The notes under the pieces are model-generated. The model did not search any database. It saw only the letters and a list, made by a program, of their open reading frames with translations, and was not told where the DNA came from. 64,000 nt of DNA from an uncultured Clostridium sp. (GTDB lineage: Bacteria; Bacillota; Clostridia; TANB77; CAG-508), in the NCBI GenBank assembly GCA_948465565.1, contig CAOJXR010000005.1, positions 1 through 64,000 on the forward strand. The letters are read 5' to 3'. Made by a program: the position numbers and the translations under genes. Shown in pieces: positions 16,168 through 24,645 of the stretch (position 1 is its first letter; each line of letters begins with the position of its first letter).

Positions 16168-16253
16168 TAGGAAATGGAGAATCCACAAACGTGGTTTGCC
16201 AGTTAATATGTAAAAAAACACATTGAACAGCCAAGTTACAGATGTGTTTTTTT
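16168..16253 (+). ncRNA. antisense RNA of a type I toxin-antitoxin pair
   Basis: A short transcript from the promoter at 16134 to the bidirectional terminator. It contains CCAC-AAAC-GTGG as an internal hairpin. It converges with the toxin mRNA and overlaps it at the 3' ends over about 45 bases, the layout of txpA-ratA and bsrG-SR4 type modules. Its 5' part (ATAGGAAATG, then GTGGTTTGCCA) also occurs in inverted orientation at the 5' end of the toxin mRNA. Confidence 0.75.
16212..16253. terminator. shared bidirectional terminator
   Basis: AAAAAAACACAT (16212-16223) pairs with ATGTGTTTTTTT (16242-16253) around an 18-base loop. U runs are present for both strands, so it ends both the antisense RNA and the toxin mRNA. 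Confidence 0.85.
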
Positions 16254-16258
16254 ATTGT

Positions 16259-16360
16259 CTATTTGCTTAAAATTATAACCAATATAATTAAGGCAAATAC
16301 TATAATAGTTTCGACAACTAAACCAAATAAAAGTAAGTATAATAAAACCGCTTCTATCAT
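16259..16360 (-). CDS. small hydrophobic toxin-like peptide (type I system)
   Basis: A 33-residue peptide with a strong GGAGG site seven bases before its ATG. After MIEA almost every residue is aliphatic (LLYLLLFGLVVE, then TIIVFALIILVIIL) and it ends SK: a single membrane helix like Fst, TxpA or holin-like type I toxins. Expression is probably limited by the antisense RNA from the other strand and by the hairpin CACAAC-ATAA-GTTGTG (16378-16393) just upstream of the ribosome site. The sequence family is not certain; the call rests on size, hydrophobicity and locus architecture. Confidence 0.7.
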   Translation of the reverse strand: MIEAVLLYLLLFGLVVETIIVFALIILVIILSK

Positions 16361-16443
16361 AGCACCACCTCCTCACTCACAACATAAGTTGTGGATTAAA
16401 AGTGGCAAACCACATCCGCTTATTCTCATTTCCTATATTATTC

Positions 16444-16471
16444 AGTATATCATAGAAAAATAAAAAAGCAA
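16444..16471 (-). promoter_or_regulatory. promoter of the type I toxin mRNA
   Basis: On the minus strand TTGCTT (16466-16471) and TATACT (16444-16449) are 16 bp apart. The 5' leader of about 75 nt includes the inverted repeat shared with the antisense RNA. Confidence 0.65.
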
Positions 16472-16598
16472 CACTAACAAAACAAATTTTCGCAAATTAA
16501 TTTTAACCCATTATATTGTAAACATAAATTTTTAACAGATTTATTAATAGAATTCAAAAGAATAGATATGACATACTTTAAAAGCCAATAATCCAAAC

Positions 16599-16630
16599 GA
16601 GTTAACCAAAATTCTCTCCTAGTTAACTCG
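16599..16630. other. inverted repeat CGAGTTAAC/GTTAACTCG
   Basis: Nine-base arms (16599-16607 and 16622-16630) enclose 14 bases, downstream of the ribbon-helix-helix gene. There is no strong T run, so it is a weak terminator or a protein site. The rest of 16472-16646 shows nothing recognisable. Confidence 0.45.
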
Positions 16631-16678
16631 CCTAAAAATAACTCTATTATTTTCCATTATCATTATTTATTAATTTCT

Positions 16679-16831
16679 CTATAGCATTATTTTCATATTT
16701 TTCAATTCATATTTTGTACAATCATTTATATAACTACTTGTATCTTTATAATATACAGCCTTTCTTTTAACTTGCTCTAATACATCCCTTTCTATTTTAT
16801 AAACAAAACTCTCTGTACCAATTTTATCCAT
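16679..16831 (-). pseudogene. ribbon-helix-helix (CopG/Arc-like) antitoxin-type gene, frameshifted end
   Basis: A 50-codon frame behind GAGGGG. TESFVYKIERDVLEQVKRKA and TSSYINDCTKYELKN fit a ribbon-helix-helix fold: a strand, then two helices with a Ser/Asn turn. After NMK the frame shifts: dropping one base gives NNAIEKLINNDNGK and a stop at 16647, a more natural ending, so the last residues are probably altered by a deletion. Such proteins are usually DNA-binding antitoxins; no partner toxin is adjacent now. A more decayed copy lies at 5609-5770. Confidence 0.6.
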
Positions 16832-16905
16832 TTTTGACCCCTCACAAATATTTTAAAATTAACTAATTACTTTATCAAAAATATACTTGCTAATATTTAT
16901 ATAAC

Positions 16906-16939
16906 AAAGGAAACTCCTACCCTAGTAAGAGTTTCCTTT
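16906..16939. terminator. hairpin, possible terminator
   Basis: AAAGGAAACTC (16906-16916) pairs perfectly with GAGTTTCCTTT (16929-16939). The T-rich flank is modest on both strands. It separates the structured stretch at 16942-17029 from the ribbon-helix-helix gene. Confidence 0.55.
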
Positions 16940-16941
16940 AT

Positions 16942-17029
16942 TATAGGACATTGGCAGGTGTGCCCCTTCCTGCATTTCTTTTGACCTTTTCAGGTGTGTG
17001 GCAGCACAGTCTCCACTTCAATTCCTATA
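16942..17029. ncRNA. structured, G+C-richer stretch, possible small RNA
   Basis: TATAGGACATTG at the left can pair with CAATTCCTATA at the right, closing about 65 bases. Inside are GCAGG/CCTGC and ACCT/AGGT stems and two copies of CAGGTGTG. It is clearly richer in G and C than its surroundings. The strand cannot be decided, and no known RNA family was recognised. Confidence 0.4.
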
Positions 17030-17040
17030 CTTTTATTATA

Positions 17041-17202
17041 TTATAATTCCTTAAAATATAGTTCAAAATTCTGTTTATATCTCTCTATTATATGATTATA
17101 TCTTTCAAGTGTTATTATTACTTCATATGTTACTATCTTAGCTGATATATTTTTAAATTTCTCCACATCTATTTCGCCTATATTAATATACTTTTCTTCC
17201 AT
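17041..17202 (-). pseudogene. truncated PBECR-like (phage barnase/colicin-E5) gene
   Basis: A 53-residue frame behind AAGGG: YINIGEIDVEKFKN, then EVIITLERYNHIIERY. This resembles the N-terminus of PBECR-type nuclease domains carried by phage and mobile elements, in which the helix is followed by E(I/V)(I/V)ENPDYI. Here the frame stops before any catalytic part and nothing homologous follows in frame. It looks like a phage-derived remnant between array 2 and the structured stretch. Confidence 0.5.
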
Positions 17203-17272
17203 TATTATACCCTTCATTAAAATTTTACTATCTTATCCTTAAACAACTATAACATTTTGCATATTTATCTTA

Positions 17273-18296
17273 ATGTTCATTCTAATATATTTAAATAACT
17301 ACCTTGTTTTTTATAGCTTGAAGCTCATCTCCAGCAAAATTTACATTCTAATATATTTAAATAATTACTTTCTACTTCTTCTTTTTTTTGGTCTTCTGGT
17401 ATATTTACATTCTAATATATTTAAATAATTACTTACAGCTTGCGAAAAGTGTCATAGCGAGCAAGATAAATTTACATTCTAATATATTTAAATAATTACC
17501 TCATCTGTATTTGCTTCAACGCCTACTCCTACGCCAGAATTTACATTCTAATATATTTAAATAATTACTTGGCTTAGGTGTACTTTTCACAACAGCAGGA
17601 GTATTTACATTCTAATATATTTAAATAATTACTTATATCGAACGAAAAAAGGTCAGTTTTTTGTACGTGATTTACATTCTAATATATTTAAATAATTACG
17701 TATAAACTAACAAGAAACAAAAGTGAGCTGTATAAATTTACATTCTAATATATTTAAATAATTACTAAAAATGCAAAAAAACAACGCTCTAAAATATTCT
17801 TATTTACATTCTAATATATTTAAATAATTACGCTTTTAGCTTTCTGCGTTCTCGAGTAATTGCCTTATTTACATTCTAATATATTTAAATAATTACTACA
17901 GGATTAAAAGATGAAAATGAAGTTGAGATATATGAATTTACATTCTAATATATTTAAATAATTACATATTGCTTCAACTTCATGTTCTAAGAAATGTATA
18001 TTTACATTCTAATATATTTAAATAATTACCTAGATTTCCAATAACTTTAATTGTATTATCTGTATTTACATTCTAATATATTTAAATAATTACGTAATGC
18101 TGTTGCAACTGCTTTTTCCCATGTAGAAACATTTACATTCTAATATATTTAAATAATTACTTAATGCACCAGATAGAACACCCATAAGGTTTGTTAAAAT
18201 TTACATTCTAATATATTTAAATAATTACTTGTATGTTCTGTCCTTAATTCTCTTTTTATCATCATCATTTACATTCTAATATATTTAAATAATTAC
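17273..18296 (-). CRISPR. type I-B CRISPR array 2, 16 repeats and 15 spacers
   Basis: Same 30-nt repeat as array 1 on the opposite strand (plus-strand form starts ATTTACATTC and ends AATAATTAC). Repeats start at 17273 (decayed), 17339, 17403, 17470, 17539, 17603, 17670, 17736, 17802, 17867, 17936, 18000, 18064, 18131, 18199 and 18267. Spacers are 34-39 nt. The leader is on the right and the decayed terminal repeat on the left, so transcription is leftward, toward the cas genes. Confidence 0.98.
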
Positions 18297-18538
18297 AGGA
18301 CCATCTATATTCCCTTAAACTCATGTCTTTTTCCATCTCAATCTGTCGATTCATTGAAATTTTACCATAATCAACCTTTTAAGTCCACACTTTTTTCAAA
18401 AAATGTCCAATTAAAGCCATTTTTTTAATCTGTCGACCCACCGGGATTTTTACACTATTGCACGTCGACAGATACTATTTTCCTATATCCAATCTAATAA
18501 CTTTCTCTTCCATGTTTATTTAAAAATCACAACAAAAT
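18297..18538 (-). promoter_or_regulatory. CRISPR leader 2
   Basis: The inverted copy of leader 1, near-identical up to the first repeat, with the same three TCGACAGAT-type elements. Beyond 18538 the similarity to the left side falls off but continues into the first codons of the HAD gene. The outer part therefore doubles as the promoter region of the operon that starts at 18593. Confidence 0.85.
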
Positions 18539-18592
18539 CCCCCTTCTCCTCTCCCCAATCTTATGATATAATCACCCCAAGTGAGGTAACAC

Positions 18593-19324
18593 ATGAAAAA
18601 ATACAAAATAATAATATTCGATTTAGACGACACACTAATAGATAACACCGAAAACATACGCCATGCATACGCAAAAATGATGCAATCAGTTGGTGAGCCC
18701 TACACAGAAACAGAATTCCAAAGATGGTACTCAATAGACCATAAATTCTGGGAAGATTGGCAAGAAGGACTAATCGAACTACCAGAAAACCTAAAAAGTG
18801 AAACAGGCAAAAAAAGCGAAACTTTTCTAAACTGGCTACGTGCACAAAGAGTCTTAATATACTTTAACAACCAAATAACCTTAGAAAAAGCAATTGAACT
18901 AAACTACCTTTTTATGAACGCACTAAAAGAAAACGTAATCGCAATAAACAACGCATATAATACATTACAATACCTTTCAAATAAATACCAAATTATAATA
19001 GCAACAAACGGACCACAAATTGCAACAAAAGAAAAGCTATCCAAAATAAATTGCTTGCAATTCGTAAACAACATCTTATCAGCCGATATGTTTGGATATG
19101 TAAAACCAAGAAAAGAATTTTTCGAAGGGATACAACACACACTAAATAACTACCAAACCGAAGAATACTTAATTGTAGGCGACTCCCTATCATCCGACAT
19201 TGCCTTTGCAATGAACTGTAATTTTGATAGTTGTTGGTTCAATCCCAATAAAGCCCCATTACCAAGCAAATACAAACCAACCATAATTATCAATGACTTA
19301 ATTGAATTAACTCAAAAATTATAA
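18593..19324 (+). CDS. HAD phosphatase, YjjG/YfnB-like
   Basis: A 243-residue subfamily IA HAD enzyme: DLDDTLIDN (nucleophile) near residue 9, ATNGPQ (motif II), the Lys of KPRKEFF (motif III) and GDSLSSD (motif IV). Length and helical cap fit YjjG/YfnB nucleotidases, which dephosphorylate nucleoside monophosphates; the substrate here is unproven. TATAAT at 18567-18572 and GTGAGGT precede the ATG. It is the first of four tightly spaced genes. A decayed copy of its start lies at 4521. Confidence 0.85.
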   Translation: MKKYKIIIFDLDDTLIDNTENIRHAYAKMMQSVGEPYTETEFQRWYSIDHKFWEDWQEGLIELPENLKSETGKKSETFLNWLRAQRVLIYFNNQITLEKAIELNYLFMNALKENVIAINNAYNTLQYLSNKYQIIIATNGPQIATKEKLSKINCLQFVNNILSADMFGYVKPRKEFFEGIQHTLNNYQTEEYLIVGDSLSSDIAFAMNCNFDSCWFNPNKAPLPSKYKPTIIINDLIELTQKL

Positions 19325-19339
19325 AAAGGAAATCAATAA

Positions 19340-20215
19340 ATGGAAAGTAAAATCAATGATAAAGACTATGAAGAAATAAGTCCCACGGCCATTGTCACAT
19401 CATACCCAAGAACCTTTACAGACATACCATATGAAAAAGAAATTTACTCTTGGCTTAGTACTCACTGCAATCAAGAAGTAACTCTACAAAAAAGATTAGC
19501 ACCCGAAATAGAAGCCAGATACAAACTAACAAATAAACTTCTTGATAAATTAAATGTCAAGCAAGTACTAGAATTAGCAGCTGGCTATTCTTCAAGAGGA
19601 CTTATTTATTCACAAAAAGGTTACAACTATGTCGAAATGGACTTAACAAACGTAAGTAAAAACAAATCATCTTTAATACAATCCATTCACTCTCACATCC
19701 CTGATAATTTAAAAATAATTTCTGGAAACGCATTAAGAAAAAGTGACTTCAATAATTGCATGAACTACTTCAATTCCAACGAACCCATTACAGTAATAAA
19801 TGAAGGATTACTCAGATATTTAACATTTGAAGAAAAAAAGCAAGTTGCTGAAAACATACACAATATACTCTCTCAATGTGGCGGATTTTGGATTACAAGT
19901 GATGTAACACCTAAAAAGTTTATACAATCACAAAATAAATCACTTCTTAATTTCAACAAAAATCTAAACACTATAACTTCAAGAAATAATCTCAATGATA
20001 GATTCGAAGACATCAACCACATTCAAACCTTCTTTGGAGATATCGGTTTAGAACTTATTGAAGTTCACAAATTCAGTGAAGTAAAAAACGACCTATACTC
20101 TGTAAATAAACTAAACATTATAGACGATAAAATAAACCAAACCCTTGAAGACGCCATCGTTGTCATAATGAAAGCAAAAATAAATTCCATTCAGCATAAA
20201 AGGAGCTCAATATGA
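19340..20215 (+). CDS. LCMT-family SAM-dependent methyltransferase
   Basis: A 291-residue methyltransferase. LELAAGYSSRGL (about residue 77) is the SAM-binding motif I in the form seen in leucine-carboxyl-methyltransferase-type enzymes, followed by YVEMDL and, near residue 155, EGLLRYLTFEEK, another hallmark of that family. The acceptor is unknown; in this family it is often a carboxylate or hydroxyl of a small molecule or protein. It starts 15 bp after the HAD gene and overlaps the kinase gene by four bases. Confidence 0.8.
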   Translation: MESKINDKDYEEISPTAIVTSYPRTFTDIPYEKEIYSWLSTHCNQEVTLQKRLAPEIEARYKLTNKLLDKLNVKQVLELAAGYSSRGLIYSQKGYNYVEMDLTNVSKNKSSLIQSIHSHIPDNLKIISGNALRKSDFNNCMNYFNSNEPITVINEGLLRYLTFEEKKQVAENIHNILSQCGGFWITSDVTPKKFIQSQNKSLLNFNKNLNTITSRNNLNDRFEDINHIQTFFGDIGLELIEVHKFSEVKNDLYSVNKLNIIDDKINQTLEDAIVVIMKAKINSIQHKRSSI

Positions 20216-20802
20216 ACAAATTAATCATAATAACAGGAATAAGTGGTACGGGCAAAAGTACACTAGCCAAAAAACTATACAACAAAATTGAAAACAGCAC
20301 TCTCCTATCTTTCGACATCTTAACCGAAAACATTTATGACATAGTAGGTTTTAAAAATAAAGCAGAAAAGAAATCACTACAGCAATTAAATGCAAACATC
20401 TACAAAAATCTAATTGAAGAATGTATGAAAAGAAAAGATGAAATAATAATATTAGAAAAACCGTTTAAAATAGAATGGAAAGATTATCTAGACCAAATCA
20501 GTAAAAAGTACAAATATAAGATATTAACAATAAACCTCTTTACAAACGATTTTGACAAACTTTTCGACAATTTACTAAAAAGAGAAATGTCAAAAGCAGA
20601 CAGACATCCTTCACATTACCTAACATCTTACTCTCTCAAGGAAAAAGAATTATATGAACCATACTTCGAATATGAATATAATACATTAAAACAAGAATAT
20701 GACTTTTTAGAATCAAATAACATAAACTTAGGCAAAGTTATAAATATAAACGACATAACAGAACTCAACTTTGATAACCTGATCCAAACTATATCACAAT
20801 AA
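20212..20802 (+). CDS. P-loop kinase-like NTPase
   Basis: A 196-residue protein with Walker A GISGTGKST at residues 8-16 and a lid-like basic region (LLKREMSKADRHPSHY). It has the size and layout of small-molecule or polynucleotide kinases of the AAA_33/zeta-like group. Its start overlaps the methyltransferase stop (ATGA), showing translational coupling. The substrate is not deducible; being linked to a phosphatase, methyltransferase and HD hydrolase, it probably acts on the same compound or RNA end. Confidence 0.75.
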   Translation: MNKLIIITGISGTGKSTLAKKLYNKIENSTLLSFDILTENIYDIVGFKNKAEKKSLQQLNANIYKNLIEECMKRKDEIIILEKPFKIEWKDYLDQISKKYKYKILTINLFTNDFDKLFDNLLKREMSKADRHPSHYLTSYSLKEKELYEPYFEYEYNTLKQEYDFLESNNINLGKVININDITELNFDNLIQTISQ

Positions 20803-20815
20803 TAAGGAGATATTT

Positions 20816-22216
20816 ATGAATTGTATTGGCATTCAAAACATCACAGAAAAAGAACTAAACTATAGTTATGACAAACACTATCGCGAAACCGCCCTATCTT
20901 TAAAAAAAGCAAAAACAGAAAACGAAAAAAATGAAATCAAAAACGCTTCTAAACAAACCTTACAAAAATTATTAAAAAATATTTCTATCAATATAAACTA
21001 CATAAGTTCAAACTTCATAAACTTACTTTTAAGCAAAAATTCAGCACAATATCTATGGATTTTATATAGCAAATATGACAACGAAGAAAACTATCTTGAT
21101 AAAATAAGCAGCATCTTAAAGCAACAAAACACTGTAATACGTGGAGGAACTAATACATACAAAGTAAATGGTTGGATGGCACACACTTTATATGTATATC
21201 AAATTACAAACTATAACATTCCAGAAAACATAGGTCTATTGAATTTTAACCAAAGTGAAGAAAATATAAATCAAGTAAACATACTAAATCAAATATATAA
21301 AACATTAACTAATGAATCAAAATTCATTTTAAAAATATTTGCCCTAATCCATGATATTGGTGTTATCGAAGACATTAATCAACACGCTAACACAGGAATT
21401 AAATACGTAAAACAAGTTTTAGAAGAAATAGGTTTAACTCAAAATATCTTAGATAAAAACAACATTAACCTTAGTCTTTCTGATTTAATAACAACTCTAA
21501 AAATATTGATAAAAGACCATATTTTAATAACACTTTTATCTGCCGAAAGTAACGATAAATATGTAGAAAATAAATATAAAAGCCTACTTCATTTACTTCC
21601 CGAATTAGGTAACTCCAAAAATGACATACCCAAAATATTATTTCTACTAGCATATGCAGACGTAATTGGCGTAGACGAAAGTTTAATGAATTCTGAAAAA
21701 TTTAATCGAATTAATGATTGTTACAATTTCTTCAAACAAATAACTGAAGGAATTTCTGTAAAAAGAAACAAAGAAAAAGTAGCAATTGAAAGAATTTGCG
21801 ATATGACTGGAGAAAGTAGTATTCAAAATCTAAGTACAATATTTGACTCTATTTTAGAAAAGCAAGACATTAACAAAGCACAATTTGTTGAAGACATGTA
21901 CAATATAAAACTTATGCGATTTACAGGAGTCCTATTAAAAAATCTAAAAGATATTAACTTTTCAATAAAAATATATTATGAATTATTTGAGCTATTAGGA
22001 GAACTTTCAGGAAAAAATGAACTAACCAACTATACTATTACATTCCTTCCAGATAAACACGAAAGTCTATTTATAGAACAATTTAAAAACGGAAACTTCT
22101 TCAAATGCATAAATAAAATGAAAAAAGAAAAACAAAATAACTGTACATATGAAAACATAAATATCATAAATGGGACAGACTCAGATGGAAAGTTTTTAAA
22201 CATCCGAATTATATAA
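20816..22216 (+). CDS. HD-domain hydrolase
   Basis: A 466-residue protein. An HD phosphohydrolase core is visible: WMAHTLYVYQ (first His), ALIHDIGVIEDINQH (His-Asp and following His) around residue 180, and FLLAYADVIGVD (last Asp). Large flanking regions are Lys/Asn-rich helices without recognised domains. A GGAG site precedes the ATG, 13 bp after the kinase gene. It probably hydrolyses a phosphoester or nucleotide. It is the last gene of the operon, followed by a bidirectional terminator. Confidence 0.75.
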   Translation: MNCIGIQNITEKELNYSYDKHYRETALSLKKAKTENEKNEIKNASKQTLQKLLKNISININYISSNFINLLLSKNSAQYLWILYSKYDNEENYLDKISSILKQQNTVIRGGTNTYKVNGWMAHTLYVYQITNYNIPENIGLLNFNQSEENINQVNILNQIYKTLTNESKFILKIFALIHDIGVIEDINQHANTGIKYVKQVLEEIGLTQNILDKNNINLSLSDLITTLKILIKDHILITLLSAESNDKYVENKYKSLLHLLPELGNSKNDIPKILFLLAYADVIGVDESLMNSEKFNRINDCYNFFKQITEGISVKRNKEKVAIERICDMTGESSIQNLSTIFDSILEKQDINKAQFVEDMYNIKLMRFTGVLLKNLKDINFSIKIYYELFELLGELSGKNELTNYTITFLPDKHESLFIEQFKNGNFFKCINKMKKEKQNNCTYENINIINGTDSDGKFLNIRII

Positions 22217-22256
22217 ATAATCATCTACCAATACATCTATAACCTTACCACACCAA

Positions 22257-22286
22257 AAATCCCCCATACAACCGTATGAGGGATTT
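22257..22286. terminator. bidirectional terminator between HD gene and rplS
   Basis: AAATCCCCCATAC (22257-22269) pairs with GTATGAGGGATTT (22274-22286), with one mismatch, around AACC. It lies between convergent transcription units. Confidence 0.85.
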
Positions 22287-22292
22287 CTCAAA

Positions 22293-22805
22293 TTATTCTT
22301 TATCTTCTTTAACTTCCTCTGAAGCAGCTGTCTCAGCTACTGGAGCCTCTGTTTCAGCAGTTTCAACAACTTCTGGAACAATCTCTGTAACTTCTTCTAC
22401 AACCTCGTTCTCACCAGGAACGATTTCTTCTTTAACAACGATTTCGTTAGTTTCAATTCTAGCACCAACTTTTTCTTTAGTCTTAGCAGCCTTACCAACT
22501 CTATCTCTTAAATAATATAATTTAGCTCTTCTTGCTTTACCAACTCTAGTTACTTCAACCTTCTCAACGTTTGGTGAGTGAATTAAGAAAGTTTTTTCAA
22601 CACCAACACCATAAGAAATTCTTCTTACAGTAAATGTCTCATTAACTCCTCCACCTTGTTTTTTAATTATGATTCCTTCGAAAACCTGGATTCTTTCTCT
22701 GTTTCCTTCTTTTACTTTTGCATGAACTTTAACAGTATCACCAATACGTAAATCTGGAATCTTATTCTTTAGTTGTTCATGTTCTATTGATTTAATAATA
22801 TCCAT
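22293..22805 (-). CDS. rplS: 50S ribosomal protein L19 with acidic tail
   Basis: Residues 1-115 are a normal L19 ([52 protein letters not shown]). About 55 further residues form a Glu/Val/Ala/Thr-rich acidic tail (repeats of VVE, ETAE, EEV) that standard L19 lacks. It closes the rpsP-khpA-rimM-trmD-rplS operon, sharing one base with trmD. Confidence 0.97.
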   Translation of the reverse strand: MDIIKSIEHEQLKNKIPDLRIGDTVKVHAKVKEGNRERIQVFEGIIIKKQGGGVNETFTVRRISYGVGVEKTFLIHSPNVEKVEVTRVGKARRAKLYYLRDRVGKAAKTKEKVGARIETNEIVVKEEIVPGENEVVEEVTEIVPEVVETAETEAPVAETAASEEVKEDKE

Positions 22806-23530
22806 TACTCTTGGACCTCCTTCTTTAAACTTTGTATATAGTCTTTCTCTTTATCCGTTAGCACTATATTCTCTAACATATCTGGTCGTTTTCTAAACGT
22901 ATTTTCTAAAGATTTCAATCTTCGCCAATTGCGAATATTTTCATGATGTCCAGAAATCAAAACTTCTGGAACCCTCACACCATCAAAGACTTCTGGTCTA
23001 GTATATTGCGGATACTCTAAGCATCCATTTGAAAAAGACTCCTCATCAGTTGACTCATTAGAAATAACTCCATCAACATATCTGCAAACACTATCAATCA
23101 ATACCATTGCAGGAATCTCTCCACCAGTCAAAACATAATCACCAATAGAAATTTCCTCATCAACAATCTTATCTATCACTCTCTGGTCAATACCTTCATA
23201 ATGACCACAAAGCAATATCAAATGTTCCTCTTGAGACAATTCCTTAACTATTTTCTGATTCAATGTCTTTCCTTGTGGTGACAAGTAAATAACCTTAGAC
23301 TTCTCAGATTTTACAGACTCATAAGCTCTATCTACAACATCAGGTTTCATAAGCATTCCTGCCCCTCCACCATAAGGAGTATCATCAACCTTATTATGCC
23401 TGTTTTCTGAAAAATCCCTAATATTAACTAAATTAATATTAATAATTTCACTCTCAGTTGCTCTTTTTATAATGCTTTGTTTTAGTGGCTCAAACATTTC
23501 TGGAAACAATGTCAAAACATCAAATTTCAT
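22805..23530 (-). CDS. trmD: tRNA (guanine-N1-)-methyltransferase TrmD
   Basis: A 241-residue SPOUT enzyme that methylates G37 of t[44 protein letters not shown] and [14 protein letters not shown] with RPEVFDG are the trefoil-knot and SAM-site motifs. An AGGAG site precedes the ATG. It sits in the usual operon between rimM and rplS. Confidence 0.98.
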   Translation of the reverse strand: MKFDVLTLFPEMFEPLKQSIIKRATESEIININLVNIRDFSENRHNKVDDTPYGGGAGMLMKPDVVDRAYESVKSEKSKVIYLSPQGKTLNQKIVKELSQEEHLILLCGHYEGIDQRVIDKIVDEEISIGDYVLTGGEIPAMVLIDSVCRYVDGVISNESTDEESFSNGCLEYPQYTRPEVFDGVRVPEVLISGHHENIRNWRRLKSLENTFRKRPDMLENIVLTDKEKDYIQSLKKEVQE

Positions 23531-23573
23531 ATCATTTCTCCTTCTTCATAATTCGAAAACATAAGCAATACTT

Positions 23574-24083
23574 TCAAATTAACCCCTCTAACAAATGAAC
23601 AACCATCTTCCTGTTATGCATATCAATATCTTTTATAACATCACCAATAGCTGGCAATAAGACATCTTTTTCCCCAGTTTCCACAACATAAACATCATGG
23701 TTACCTGACTGTACTGGAAAAACCTCTTTCAAAATTCCAAGTTTCTCACCAGTATCTAAAAATACATCCAAACCAATCAAATCAACAATAAAATATGTAT
23801 CCTCTGGAAGTTCTGGCTCATCCTCACGCCTAACTTTAATCAAGCAATTGCGTAAAACCTCAGCCTTATCAATATCATCAATTCCTCTAAACTTAATCAA
23901 AGCTTGATTCTTATGATACTTAACCTCTTCAACTTCATACTCTGTCAATTTCTTGTTTTTTTCAATTAATACTTTTTCAAACGATTCAATCTTTGTAATA
24001 TCATCTGTAAAAAGATTAGCTTTCACAACACCTTTCAAACCAGACGTATTCACAATTTGACCAATTTCAAAATAATCTTGCAT
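23574..24083 (-). CDS. rimM: ribosome maturation factor RimM
   Basis: A 169-residue RimM, which helps assemble the 30S head around S19. The N-terminal domain reads EIGQIVNTSGLKGVVKA and the PRC-barrel part reads YFIVDLIGLDV then LPAIGDVI. The start at 24083 (MQDYFEIG) follows TAGGAATAG. It slightly follows the khpA stop and precedes trmD. Confidence 0.95.
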   Translation of the reverse strand: MQDYFEIGQIVNTSGLKGVVKANLFTDDITKIESFEKVLIEKNKKLTEYEVEEVKYHKNQALIKFRGIDDIDKAEVLRNCLIKVRREDEPELPEDTYFIVDLIGLDVFLDTGEKLGILKEVFPVQSGNHDVYVVETGEKDVLLPAIGDVIKDIDMHNRKMVVHLLEGLI

Positions 24084-24093
24084 TTTTCTATTC

Positions 24094-24324
24094 CTAATCA
24101 ATAAATTCAACTACTACTTTTTTATTTTCTTTTGCAGCAACAGCCTTCATTACTGTTCTGATTGATTGTGCAATTTTTCCTTTTTTTCCAATAACTCTAC
24201 CCATATCATTTTGAGCAACTCTTACCTCATACTTCATTTCTGAATCACTAGTAATCTCCTCAATAGATACAGAATCCGTATCTTGGACAAGATTTTTAAT
24301 AACAACCTCTAAGATTTCTTTCAT
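24094..24324 (-). CDS. khpA: KhpA-like KH-domain RNA-binding protein
   Basis: A 76-residue single KH domain. GRVIGKKGKIAQSIRTV contains the GxxG RNA-binding loop. It is invariably found between rpsP and rimM in Bacillota, where KhpA (with KhpB) binds RNA and affects cell elongation and division. GAGGAGG precedes the ATG. Confidence 0.95.
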   Translation of the reverse strand: MKEILEVVIKNLVQDTDSVSIEEITSDSEMKYEVRVAQNDMGRVIGKKGKIAQSIRTVMKAVAAKENKKVVVEFID

Positions 24325-24358
24325 CTTACTCTAGACCTCCTCTTGGAGTAAATAAAAA

Positions 24359-24592
24359 CTATTTTGCTTCATCAATAAGTCTTTTAACTGTATCTGTTGG
24401 TTTAGCACCATTCTTAATCCATTTTTCAACTAATTCTTTGTCTAAAGCAACTGTTGAAGGTTCTGTCATAGGATCATAAGTACCTATTTGCTCAATTATT
24501 CTTCCATCTCTAGCACGTCTTGAATCAGCAACAACTATATGGTAGAATGGAGCTTTTTTCTTTCCAACTCTTTGTAATCTTATTTTTACCAT
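24359..24592 (-). CDS. rpsP: 30S ribosomal protein S16
   Basis: A 77-residue S16: [37 protein letters not shown], and a C-terminal [12 protein letters not shown]. Normal length. Strong AGGGGGTG ribosome site. It is first in the rpsP-khpA-rimM-trmD-rplS set and follows ffh. Confidence 0.98.
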   Translation of the reverse strand: MVKIRLQRVGKKKAPFYHIVVADSRRARDGRIIEQIGTYDPMTEPSTVALDKELVEKWIKNGAKPTDTVKRLIDEAK

Positions 24593-24645
24593 AATTTCAC
24601 CCCCTGAAAATTTTTATATATAAACTTAAAAGTTTAATAACAACA

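Noticed and set aside
16242-16463. A plus-strand frame opposite the small hydrophobic toxin
   Set aside because: It has no ribosome binding site and starts inside the terminator; the minus strand carries the convincing 33-codon gene.
16955-17026. Second type III antitoxin array, suggested by two CAGGTGTG copies 36 nt apart
   Set aside because: Beyond the eight bases the units do not match, and the adjacent gene is a ribbon-helix-helix fragment rather than a ToxN-like toxin.
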